A DNA stretch of 64,000 nucleotides from assembly GCF_003576645.1 (NCBI RefSeq), contig NC_044920.1, positions 4,787,423 through 4,851,422 of the forward strand, written 5' to 3'. The notes under the pieces were generated by a model. It made no database searches and was not told where the DNA came from. It was given only the letters and a program-made list of their open reading frames with translations. This DNA is from Ipomoea triloba (lineage: Eukaryota > Streptophyta > Magnoliopsida > Solanales > Convolvulaceae). Of this stretch, positions 30,037-40,010 are shown piece by piece. Both the position numbers and the translations under genes were made by a program. Position 1 is the first letter of the stretch. The number at the start of each line of letters is the position of its first letter.

Positions 30037-31431
30037 TGTTAGAGAAAGTCCTCTCTGACAATCGGAAATACAAGAAATTGGAAAAATGAAAACAAAACAG
30101 ATTACAAGGAAAAATTAATCCACGTAGGATTAAACAATTACTAATGAAGAAGATACCACGCTGGGTTGAGTGGCCTTGAAAGTTGACGGGTGAACTGTAT
30201 GGACTTCGGGGTGGTTGAAGCACGAGTCGTGTTGTCACCATCCTTAAAACCTTATTTGCCGCTTCCCGGGGTGCTGGAACGTTGCGGCCTTGGCTTCCCA
30301 GGATAAAACGTGCTACGATCCACCGTTTGAGCACACAAACTTGGACCCGGCGAACTAAACCGTGGGATGAACGCAGATGGCTTAAAGTAAATATGAGCAG
30401 GGTTTTGAGGGAGAAAACAGTGTATTCGTGTGTTCTTGGTGTGTGTATTTTCAAACCTGCTGCTCACAACGAATATATAGTGAAGGATGGGATCATTGCA
30501 TTAAATCTGGCATTTAATTCCCATTCGTAACCTCCACCCACTAGCAACCTATTTACACCCACTACTAATCCATTTAACCAAGAAATAAACTCTGAAATAA
30601 TGATTGGAATTAATCGTATTAATTCCGTAATATTAAGAGTCATTTCTGAACGGATCCAGTAGGTGAACGGTCGCAATCGAGAGATCACCAAAGTCACTGT
30701 TCGAGACATCGTTCATATCTGCGTACCTTCGAGACATAGTTCGTGCCGCGAGACCTCGAGAAGTGCTGGCTTCGAGACATCGCACTGCAATGAGACATCA
30801 AATTGGTCCGCGAGACATCGAACGCGCGCGCCGACCCGGGCTGCGCGATATCGCCCTCGTACCCGACTTGGTTCGAGACATCGGACTACCTCTCGAGAGG
30901 TCAGTGTATTAGATGTCTCGAACGAGAGATCAATTCGATCTCATGCGGTCTGAGATGGAAAACTTGTTCGAAAATATGACATAACTTAGCCCGCAAGGCC
31001 TGCCAAATTTTCGGACGACATTCGTGCCCGCAGGTGCCGGCGCACACGAGTTCAAGCCTTTCGAACTCATTTTGGGATTTGATTTGCACACCCTCCCCCT
31101 GCGCGCGAGAGAGAGCCTCTATGCCATACAAGTCAATTAGCCTTAAAAAGCTTCTTGTATTTATAGTGGTGCAAATATTCATTCCCAACCAATGTGGGAC
31201 AAAGCTACATAAGCTTTTCCAGACTTGAATTCCATCTCAAATGGGTCTACTTTAAGAATCAATTTCTCATTCACCCATTATCCATTTTGAGCGTATAATA
31301 TATCAATCTCTTCGTCTAAGAACGAACAACCCGAATCCACTTTGACCCGACCCAAAATCGGAAGTGGACCCACAAATATTTATACCACAAAATGGCCACT
31401 TAAAATGCCATTTTAGTGCAATTTTCCAACA
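30037..31431 (-). repeat. Copia 3' LTR, 1395 bp
   Basis: Ends TGTTGGAAAATT (31431, minus) and CTCTAACA (30037). A TATA-like ACTATAAATACAAG lies at about 31150-31163 on the minus strand, which gives a U3 of only about 280 bp and a long R-U5. A related LTR starts at 63584. An array of GAGACATCG words lies at 30697-30930. Confidence 0.9.
30697..30930. repeat. GAGACATCG-type short repeats in the Copia LTR
   Basis: At least seven words of the form TCGAGACATCG or CGAGACATCRAA occur in about 230 bases, plus one inverted copy (GATGTCTCGAAC near 30911). Spacing is irregular. They lie downstream of the presumed TATA box, in the R-U5 leader. A regulatory role is possible but not shown. Confidence 0.7.
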
Positions 31432-32016
31432 ATCCCCCACATGAATGAAAATGTGATTTTCAAGGGTATTTTGAAAACGGAAACAACTGCGTTCAACGGT
31501 TGATTCCTACATAGCAAAGGTAGGTGTAACCCTTTGAACCTTGCCTCGTGAGATCTATATACTCTACTGGCTGTACGGTAGAACGCGATGTCTTTGAACC
31601 GACTGTCGTTTGTGTAGACATTGACAAATCTCACACAGGAATCTTCCAACCACGTTTTGTTCTCATGACTGTGCGCATTTTGGTCGTGGGACACCGTTCC
31701 TGGTTCTGCAAGAGTTTCTAAAGAATTAATCCCCTTCAATTCTCCTTTGAAGCGACCCTCACTTCTCTCTCACATAGGTGATTCTTTCTCGAGTTTCCTG
31801 CAACTCAACATATGTCCATTTGACATTGCATACATAGCATATGTCAGATGACAATCGAATCATTAAAACACTAGTGTGCTAGCCTCGATCGGGAGTCACT
31901 GTTTTAACGAGGAGTGGTAGGGAGTCCGGGGACCCCCATAGTGACATGCTATTCCATAATTTAGTTGTCCAATTGAACCTAGGTGCCAGCTAGGTTGGGT
32001 ATCCACTATGGAATTT

Positions 32017-33291
32017 TTAGTCCAAGGGCTTTAGACCCATTCCTCGTGCCAACTTCTCGACAACTTCTTTGCTCAACCCTTTGGTTAGCGGATCCGCTAT
32101 ATTGTCTATTGACCTCACGAAGTCAATCGAGACAACACCAGTTACGAGGAGTTGTTTAATGGTATTATGTCTACGGCGCATATGTCTAGACTTACCATTA
32201 TAAATCTGACTCCGTACTCTCCCAATTGTTGCTTGACTATCACAATGCACACAAATTGGAGGTACAGGTCTTTCTTGACTATCACAATGCACACAAATTG
32301 GAGGTACAGGTCTTTCCCAACTATCACAATGCACACAAATTGGAGGTACAGGTCTTTCCCAACTTGGAATATCTTCCAAAAAATGGGGTACAGGTCTTTC
32401 CCAACTTGGAATATCTTCCAAAAAATGGTGTAGCCATTCAGCCTCTTCACAGCACTTGTCCAAGGCAATCATTTCTGATTCCATTATGGACCTAGCTATT
32501 ACTGTTTGCTTGGAAGATTTCCATGCAACGGCTGCACCGGCTAGTGTAAACACATAACCACTCGTGGATTTAGAATCCTTAATGTCAGATATCCAGCTAG
32601 CGTCGCTATACCCTTCAAGTACAGCAGGATATCTTACATAGTGCAGTCCGAGATCACGAGTATACCTCAAGTATCTCATAACCCTTACTATTGCCTTCCA
32701 GTGAATCATACCGGGATTGCTAGTATACCTGATAAGCTTACTAACAGCATAGGCAATATCCGGCCTTGTACAACTCATAAGATACATCAGGCTACCAATT
32801 ACCCGAGCATATTCTACTTGAGAGATACACTCTCCGTGGTTCTTGGTTAGTTGAACATTTGTATCAAACGGTGTATTAGCCAATTGATTATCATCATTGT
32901 TAAACTTTTCAAGGATTTTATCAACATAATGAGATTGGCTCAACACAAGACCATCAGGTCTTTTAATGATTTTAATCCCGAGGATTAAATCAGCATCAGG
33001 TCTTTTAATGATTTTAATCCCGAGGATTAAATCAGGCAAACCCATATCCTTCATGTCAAATCTTGCATTTAACATGTTCTTGGTAGACTTGATCATTCGA
33101 TCATTACTACCAATGATGAGTATATCATCCACATATAAACAAAGAATGACGTAGCCATCTACCGTTTCCTTAACGTAGATACATTTGTCACTTTCGTTTA
33201 TTTTGAACCCATTAGTTAACATCGAGTGGTCAAACTTCTTGTGCCATTGCTTAGGCGCTTGTTTCAAACCATAGAGCGATTTAACTAATTT
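32017..33291 (-). pseudogene. Copia RT (C-terminal half) and RNase H
   Basis: The frame runs from the [15 protein letters not shown] segment through the catalytic [12 protein letters not shown] box (YVDD) to RNase H, with [27 protein letters not shown] and [16 protein letters not shown], ending in [18 protein letters not shown]. Two in-frame 42-bp tandem expansions are present: [13 protein letters not shown] is doubled at 32952-33035, and [14 protein letters not shown] / [14 protein letters not shown] units are doubled and tripled at 32233-32420. These lengthen the RNase H domain by roughly 42 residues. A TGA at 33292-33294 separates it from the upstream frame. Confidence 0.9.
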
Positions 33292-33951
33292 TCATACTTT
33301 CTTTTCTTGGCCTGGAGCCACAAACCCTACGAGTTGGTCCATATAGATTTCCTCATCTAATCCGCCATTTAAGAAAGCTGTTTTCTCATCCATTTGATGA
33401 ACTTCCAAATTCCGTAATGCGGCTATGGCAAGGATCATCCTAATGGAGTTTATTCTCGTCACAGGAGAATACGTATCGAAGTAATCAAGGCCTTCTCGTT
33501 GCCTGTAACCCTTGATTACAAGTCTAGCCTTATACTTCTCGATGGAACCATCTGGTTTCATTTTCCTTTTAAAGACCCACTTGGATCCTAAAGGTTTACA
33601 ACCCGGAGGAAGATCAACAAGTTCCCAAGTGTGATTCTGTAGGATAGAATCCACTTCACTTTTGATCGCTTCCTTCCACATTGGACCCTCCGTAGAAGTC
33701 ACAACTTCTTTATAATTCTGAGGTTCGTTTTCAATCAAACAAGAGAGAAAATCTGGTTCATTTTCTATCAAACAAGTTAGAGTATTCGAATCATACTCTA
33801 ACAAGTAAGTTAGAAAATCGGGACCAAATGATTTTTCAACTCTCGCCCGCTTACTACGTCTCGGCTCAAGCTCGGGTTCTTCCTCAGAATACCCGACGCT
33901 ATTGTCCATAGCAACATCAACCTCTCGAAGTGATGTACCTGGTCCGTCCAT
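33292..33951 (-). pseudogene. Copia RT N-terminal half
   Basis: Includes MWKEAIKSEVDSILQNHTWE, KWVFKRKMKPDGSIEKYKAR, FDTYSPVTRINSIRMILAIA and VHQMDEKTAFLNGGLDEEIYM, the standard Copia RT N-terminal signature with the first catalytic Asp in QMDEKTAFL. Upstream are three 11-residue repeats (DFLTYLLEYDS / NTLTCLIENEP / DFLSCLIENEP). Ends at a TGA. Continuous in frame with the segment to its right except for one CGA-to-TGA type stop at 33955. Confidence 0.9.
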
Positions 33952-33954
33952 CTT

Positions 33955-34434
33955 TCAAAGTGACATAATCGGTCCGTCAACCTCTCGAAGTGACATACTA
34001 GGTATGTTAACCTCTCGAAGTAATGTACTTGGTCTGTCGATCTCTCGAAGTGACGTACTAGGTCTCTCGACCTCTCGAAGTGACGTACTTGGTCTTTTAT
34101 TAGACCTACAAGGAAATACATTTTCAAAGAAACTTGCATTCCTTGATTCAATTATAGTGTTCTTATGTACGTCCGGATTATGGGACTCGTGTACTAAGAA
34201 CCTATAAGCACTACTATTGTGTGCATATCCAATAAAGATACAATCCACCGTCTTTGGACCTATCTTTATTTTCTTTGGTGTTGGAACCAAGACTTTGGCA
34301 AGACACCCCCACACTTTGAGGTATTGGTAGGAAGGTTTCCTACCTTTCCACAGCTCATAAGGGGTCTTATTGAGCTTCTTGTGAGGTACCTTATTCAAAA
34401 GGTAGTTACTTGTCAAAATCGCCTCACCCCACAT
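33955..34434 (-). pseudogene. Copia integrase C-terminal part with 10-residue repeats
   Basis: Contains WGEAILTSNYLLNKVPHKKL, TPYELWKGRKPSYQYLKVWG and DCIFIGYAHNSSAYRFL, the end of the Copia integrase. Then come about six repeats of the 30-bp unit encoding RPSTSLREVD (33915-34094). The TGA at 33955-33957 falls inside the repeat array where an Arg codon CGA is expected, consistent with C-to-T change at a CpG. Confidence 0.9.
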
Positions 34435-34928
34435 GCTTTGAGGTAGCCCGAACTTATAAGCATCGCATTCATCATCTCTTTCAATGTACGATTCTTACGT
34501 TCAGCAACACCATTCGATTGAGGTGCATAAGGTGCAGTACGCTCGTGTATTATTCCAACACTCGCACATAAGTCACCGATAGGTACTTCGTACTCACCAC
34601 CTCTATCGCTTCTAACCTTTTTAATCTTTCGATTAAGAGTGAACTTTTCCTTGGCTTCGTCTTTGCTCTTTAGCAAATACACATAGCAAAAACGTGTGCA
34701 ATCATCGATAAACGTGATAAAATACTTATTACCACCTCTCGTTTGAATCGATCTAAAATCGCACAAATCGCTATGTACCAAAGTTAGTGGCTCAGTCCCC
34801 CTTTCAACCGATTTGAAGGGAGTTTTCGTTAGTTTTGCCTCAACACAAATTTCACACTTATTTGTATTAACTTGAAAATTAGGGATATGGTTCATGCTAA
34901 TTAATCTACGCATAGATGAAATTAACAT
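34413..34928 (-). pseudogene. Copia integrase core
   Basis: Holds the zinc-finger end CEICVEAKLTKTPF, the catalytic core with VHSDLCDF, FITFIDDCTRFCYVYLLKSK and VRSDRGGEYE, and the YAPQSNGVAERKNRTLKEMM stretch. D, D and E catalytic residues are visible. Between AKEKF and LNRKIKK about ten residues normal for the family are missing. A one-base frame change near 34425 breaks the join to the next segment, and another near 34915 breaks the join to gag-protease. Confidence 0.9.
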
Positions 34929-36405
34929 GACCTAGTCTACCATGCCACAAATTGGAAGACTCAAGCAAGTAAACGGAATTAACTTTGCTTTTATTGATAA
35001 TCGGCATTACATTGAGCTTAAAAAGCCCGTCAGTTACATAACCCTTACCAACAAACATCCCTAACTTTGACAAAACTACTTTGTCAGATTCGAAGACCAT
35101 CTTTAATCCATGCTTGTTCAACAACGAGCCAGAAACAAGATTCTTCCTAAGGTCCGGAACATACAGCACATTGTTCAATGTCAGTTCCTTCTTGGAAGTC
35201 ATCTTCAAAATCACCTTGCCCACGCCCTCCACAACGGACTGAGCAGAATTTCCCATCCAGACCTTCTCGCCCTCAACGGCCTCAAAGGTGTTGAACATCT
35301 CCCGGTTGCAGCATAGATGTTTCGTTGCACCGGTGTCGATGAACCACTCGCGCGGGTTGGAGCCCACCAGGTTCACCTCCGTGACCATAGCCGAAAGGCT
35401 AATCTCAGCCACTTTTTGGCTCATATCACCAATCATGTTGGCTTCAGAACCCTTGTTCTTTTTCTTTGGAGGCTTGCACTCCATGGACTTGTGGCCCGTT
35501 TTGCCACAATTGTAGCATTTCCCTTGGAACTTGCTCTTGGAGATGCCACCTTTCGGACCCAGCTTTTTCTTGCCCTTCTTAGCCTTCTTGGAGCTTTGCC
35601 CGTGCTCCACCATGTTGGCTTTGGCACCTCCCACGAGAGGTCCTCTTCCATCACTGGTCCTGTTCCCTTCCTCAACACGAAGTCGTTGAATCAGGTCCTC
35701 CAAACTCATCTCCTTTCGCTTGTGCTTCAGGTAGTTCTTGAAGTCCTTCCATCCCGGAGGCAGCAAGTGGATCATGGATGCCACTTGGAAGGCTTCACTA
35801 ATCGGCATGCCTTCATCACGAATCTCGTCAAAGAGTAATTGCAACTCTTCAACTTGACTCAGCACGGTTTTTGAATCCACCATCTTGAAATCAAACAACC
35901 TGCCAACAACAAATTTCTTGGCCCCGGCATCCTCGCTTCGGTACTTGTGGTCCAAAGCTTCCCACAGTGCCTTAGCCGTGCCAATTTTACGATAAACATC
36001 ATAAAGGGAGTCAACCAACCCATTCAGAATGTAGTTGCGACAAAGGAAGTCAGAATCCTTCCAAAGCCCAACCGCCATTACAGAATGAGGGTCTTGTTCC
36101 TTCACCACTGGAACCGTCTCGGTCAAGAACCTTGACAAGCCGAGAGTAGCAAGGTAAAACAGCATCTTTTGCTGCCACCTCTTGAAAAATGCTCCCGAAA
36201 ACTTGTCCGGCTTTTCAGCCGAACCACTTGGTACCGTAGGTACTCTCATCGTGGGGATATACACCTCCGAACTGACACCCCCTTGTGAACCTACATTCAC
36301 TGGTGCCTGGGATTGTGCAACATTGTTGCCGTTCCCCCCGCTGTTGTTTTTGACAACATTAGGATTTTCATCCCCAAGGTTGGCTACTGGCAACACGTTT
36401 TCCAT
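34906..36405 (-). pseudogene. Copia gag-protease, 499 aa open frame
   Basis: Starts at ATG 36405. The gag domain (about residues 60-250) has [19 protein letters not shown] and [21 protein letters not shown] zinc knuckle [14 protein letters not shown] follows near residue 298. The protease has [12 protein letters not shown] near residue 358, the DTGA active site. The frame ends in a gag-pre-integrase [10 protein letters not shown]. This frame is intact on its own, but the following integrase is out of register, so a full polyprotein cannot be made. Confidence 0.9.
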
Positions 36406-36462
36406 TTCTTTTTAGAAATCCGAAAGTCAGAAGGAGTAGAAGAAGATATAAGGTTTTAAGAT

Positions 36463-36663
36463 TGTTAGAGAAAGTCCTCTCTGACAATCGGAAATACAAG
36501 AAATTGGAAAAACGAAAACAACACAAATTACAAGGAAAATTAATCCACGTAGGATTAAACAATTACTAATCAAGAAGATACCACGCTGGGTTGAGTGGCC
36601 TTGGAAGTTGACGGGTGAACTGTATGGACTTCGGGGTGGTTGGAAGCACGAGTCGTGTTGTCA
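36463..36663 (-). repeat. Copia 5' LTR, truncated to its last 200 bp
   Basis: Starts TGTTAGAGAAAGTCC like 30037 and matches the 3' LTR to CGAGTCGTGTTGTC, then stops; about 1.2 kb of LTR including U3 and the promoter is gone. On the element strand the sequence after this LTR does not show the usual initiator-Met tRNA complement TGGTATCAGAGC. Confidence 0.9.
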
Positions 36664-37325
36664 ACAAAAATGGAGAAGAAAAAAAGTAGAGAAAATTTTA
36701 TGCTTAAACAAGAGACGAATGAAAAATAAATTGATAGATGTATTAAGATTGAGAGTGGAGGTCGAGTTAGATTCAATATATTGCATGTTGAAATGGATCG
36801 GAATACATCTATACCCACATTTTATTCCCTTTTTAAAGTAAATTTGCAAATTTATGCCTGTTATATATTAAAGATAGATGCAAACTATAATATAGTGTGA
36901 AGATATTCCAATTATCATTTTAAATGGGTAGTCATAGGCTGTGAGTTTTTCTCCTCACTCAAAAGAGGGTTGCAAGCTATTAATCAGGAACAAGATTTAT
37001 ATTACCACGTGCACACTATTGAATAGTGGTTTTCTCCATTAATTAATATTATTTCATTTAGTTTTGCCACAGATTTCTTCAACTAGTCAACTAAGATTGC
37101 ATATTGAGACTAATCATGTTTATATTGAATAATATTACCTCAACTACAGCAAAATGTTCTCACACATTACGGGCGTTTAGTTCAAGAAATGTTAGATTCT
37201 CTTAGGTATGTTAGATTGTTGAGAATATCAAATTAGTGTATTTGGTTAATATTAACATATGTAATATAAACCTGTTTGGTTTAAGTGTTATCTTTTATGT
37301 TTAATACACTTAACATATCTTTTCA
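36664..37325. other. Intergenic DNA, no gene seen
   Basis: AT-rich; the right edge of the Copia truncation. The short open frames here have no recognisable content. Confidence 0.6.
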
Positions 37326-37915
37326 AAAAAAAATACACTTAACATATTTTCATGTATATCAATAAAATTTAAAATTAAAATAAATAAATAAGACAATAGT
37401 AACATATATAAGTACATGATTTAAAAATAATTAAATAAAAATTTGAACTTGAAAAATAAAATTACTTTATAAATAACACATTTAAAAAAGAATAAAACAA
37501 TAGTTAATCGACCGACTAGACGACCTACTTGGTGCTTAGGCGGCCTAGCTAAATGGTGCCTAGAAGGCCTAGGCAATAAATGTCTAGGTAGCCTAGTCGC
37601 ACACAGCCGCCTAGGCCACCGTTTGTGGTAATATAGGCGGCCGGCCAGCACCTAGGTGGAATTTTTGCCACACTATTAATTTCTTCATTAATTTTATTAT
37701 TTAAGTATATATAATAAAAAAATTATTTGTGCATCGCATCGGTAATTTACTAGTTTTAGTTTAATACATACAGTTAATATATTTTCATGTATTTCAATAA
37801 ACTTTAAAATTAAAATAACTAAATAAGACAATGGTAACATATATAAAAGTACATGATTAAAAATAATTAAATAAAAATTTGAACTTAAAAAATAAAATTA
37901 CTTTATAAATTAAAA
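37326..37915 (+). repeat. Direct repeats of about 145 bp flanking a GC-rich insert
   Basis: ATTTTCATGTAT..TCAATAAA and the following 130 bases occur at about 37326-37472 and 37757-37912. Between them lies a segment with GGCGGCC/CCTAGG-rich sequence (37505-37670), and then GTGCATCGCATCGG...CTAG (37731-37753). The latter resembles a degraded Helitron 3' end. Confidence 0.7.
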
Positions 37916-37974
37916 TGATGTAATAAAAATTAAATAAAATATATACTCCGTAATTACAAATATAATTAAATATG

Positions 37975-38023
37975 ATACACATATGTACATATATCTATAT
38001 GTATATACTCTATATGTATATAC

Positions 38024-38068
<45 letters not shown>
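37975..38068. repeat. (TA)n / TATACATA microsatellite
   Basis: Alternating TATACATATATA then pure TA to 38068. Confidence 0.9.
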
Positions 38069-38071
<3 letters not shown>

Positions 38072-38544
38072 AAAATAATAAATATGTCTGAGAATCTATC
38101 TTAGATAACCTAAAAATTGGCAGGGAATTATATTCCCTTTCAATTTGAATCAAACATGAGAATGCAAGCTTTCAAATGTCATATTTTTTTGATTATGTTG
38201 TATAACTTGAACCAAACACCTCTTAATTCCTTTCCATTAACCTTATTTCCCCTAAATCCTAAACCATCCAAACACACTAAAACATATGTGAGGCCTACAA
38301 ACCTGAAATAAAGTGACACTCCCAGTCGACATAGCTTTAGAACAGATTCATAAAATTTTCACTATTTATTAAAGTGATAAAAAAAGAAATAAAAAAGAGC
38401 CTATTCCAATTTCCCTGGCCCATTTCCAAAGTGGGAATATATCTTTCTACCCATTTTAATCAACCAAAACCATGTTCTCATATTATTCCTTCTTCTTCTC
38501 TTTTTGGTCAGCTATCTCCAGTGTTATTAGGGTGATATTAATAT

Positions 38545-39172
38545 GAGCAAATACCAATTTTGGTCCCACGACTATTAGCAAAATGATAATTTTGGTCCAC
38601 ATGTTTATTTTCTACCAATTTTGGTCCACGACTATTATTTTAGTACCAATTTTCATCCACGACTATTGTTTTAGTACCAATTTTCATCCACGACTATTGC
38701 TTTAGTGCCAAAATTCATCGCGTGCCTGTCACCCATCCATTTAAAACGTGCAAAAATTTAAAATTGTTAAGGGTATTTTCGTCCTTTTCAACTTAATATC
38801 CCAATTTGAGCATGAATAAATGAATTTAAGTCCTAAGATCGATCAAAATTCGCAATTTTTCTCCTCATTTTACCTTAATTTGAGGAGGAAAACTGTAAAT
38901 TGTGATCGATCTTAGGGCTTAAATCTCTTTATTCATGCTCAAATTGGGATATTGAATTGGAAAGGACGAAAATACCTTTTAAAATTTTAGATTTCGGCAC
39001 GTTTTAAACATATGGGTGATCGGTGCGATGAATTTTGGCACTTAAACAATAGTCTTGAAACCAAAATTGGTACTAAAACAATAGTCGTGAGACCAAAATT
39101 GATAGAAATTAAACATGTGGATCAAAATTGTCATTTTGCTAATAATCGTGGGACCAAAATTGGTATTTGCTC
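38545..39172. mobile_element. Mutator-like foldback MITE, 628 bp
   Basis: Ends GAGCAAATACCAATTTTGG and the complement-like CCAAAATTGGTATTTGCTC. Flanks TATTAATAT (38536-38544) and TATTAATCA (39173-39181) agree at 7 of 9 bases, a decayed 9-bp duplication. Arms contain repeated CCAATTTTGGTCCACGACTATT units, an internal short tandem array of about 40-bp units. Confidence 0.85.
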
Positions 39173-39181
39173 TATTAATCA

Positions 39182-39930
39182 ATTGACCAATAATGTATGA
39201 AAATAAATAATGTTTTTTCTTGAACAAAAAAAAAACACAAAAGCAAGTAATTAATAAGCAGTGCTAATGGTAGGGGTGTATAGTATTTATCATTTTTCAT
39301 CTCTTCCCTATCAAATAAATAAAGAAGGAAAACGAGGTACACAGTGGCATGCAACAAATTTGAAATTTCTATTCCCACACAGGGAAAAGGGAAAAATCTC
39401 ATGTGACATGTCAACATTTACTAGTTGTATCCAAATTATTTCTTATATTTGCATAGCAGTCAACACTAGACACGTACGACACCTAAAAATCTCCCAACAC
39501 TTACACTCATGACCTACGTACTATGATACTTATTGTCAGATCAAGTGCTTCCCATCACGCCAAAAGTTATAATAGGAAATACACAACTTTATTTCCTTAT
39601 ATTTGCATAGCAATCAGTGTCACATTTTGATGATGGGATACTCTAGACTCAACCCTCCAAGCTGATACCTAAGACTTCCAACCTTGAAGTTATATTAGCA
39701 GTTCACTTATCGATTGACCTAATTAAGCTACAAGATTGGATTAAGTACTAACTTTAAGGTCACAGATGTCTCCCACTAACCAATAGGGCTAGGTAGAACT
39801 CATTCCCAACCTGAAAAGATTGATAAGATCCTTTTGTTGCACTCTCTCCTTCATATGTCTTGTTTAGAAAGAAAAGGAAAGATTCCATAAAATAAAGTAA
39901 TGTAAAGGATAGAGAATGAATGAATTGAAG
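39182..39930. other. Intergenic / upstream region of the secreted-protein gene
   Basis: No coding signal. ACACAACTTTATTTCCTTATATTTGCATAGC near 39580 partly repeats TTCTTATATTTGCATAGC near 39440. Confidence 0.55.
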
Positions 39931-39936
39931 ATGTAG

Positions 39937-39946
39937 TTATATAAGA
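39937..39946 (+). promoter_or_regulatory. TATA box of the 40011-44229 gene
   Basis: GTTATATAAG lies about 65-74 bases before the ATG at 40011, predicting a transcript start near 39970 and a leader of about 40 bases. Confidence 0.6.
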
Positions 39947-40010
39947 AGAAGAAGCTAAGAGGTAGTGTCATGTTGAAAGCTAAGCTAGAAATTGAATGAA
40001 TTAAAGATAG

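Larger units (their letters stand above)
30037..36663 (-). mobile_element. Ty1/Copia retrotransposon, degraded, one full and one truncated LTR
   Basis: Minus-strand element with gag, protease, integrase, RT and RNase H in Copia order. The 3' LTR (30037-31431) is complete with TGTTGGAAAA...CTCTAACA ends and a polypurine tract at 31432. The 5' LTR survives only as its last 200 bases (36463-36663). Coding breaks include two nonsense codons and two frameshifts. The two LTR stretches differ at several positions over 200 bp, so the insertion is not recent. No target duplication can be read because the right end is lost. Confidence 0.95.

Noticed and set aside
35317..35838. 173-codon plus-strand open frame
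   Set aside because: Antisense shadow of the Copia gag.
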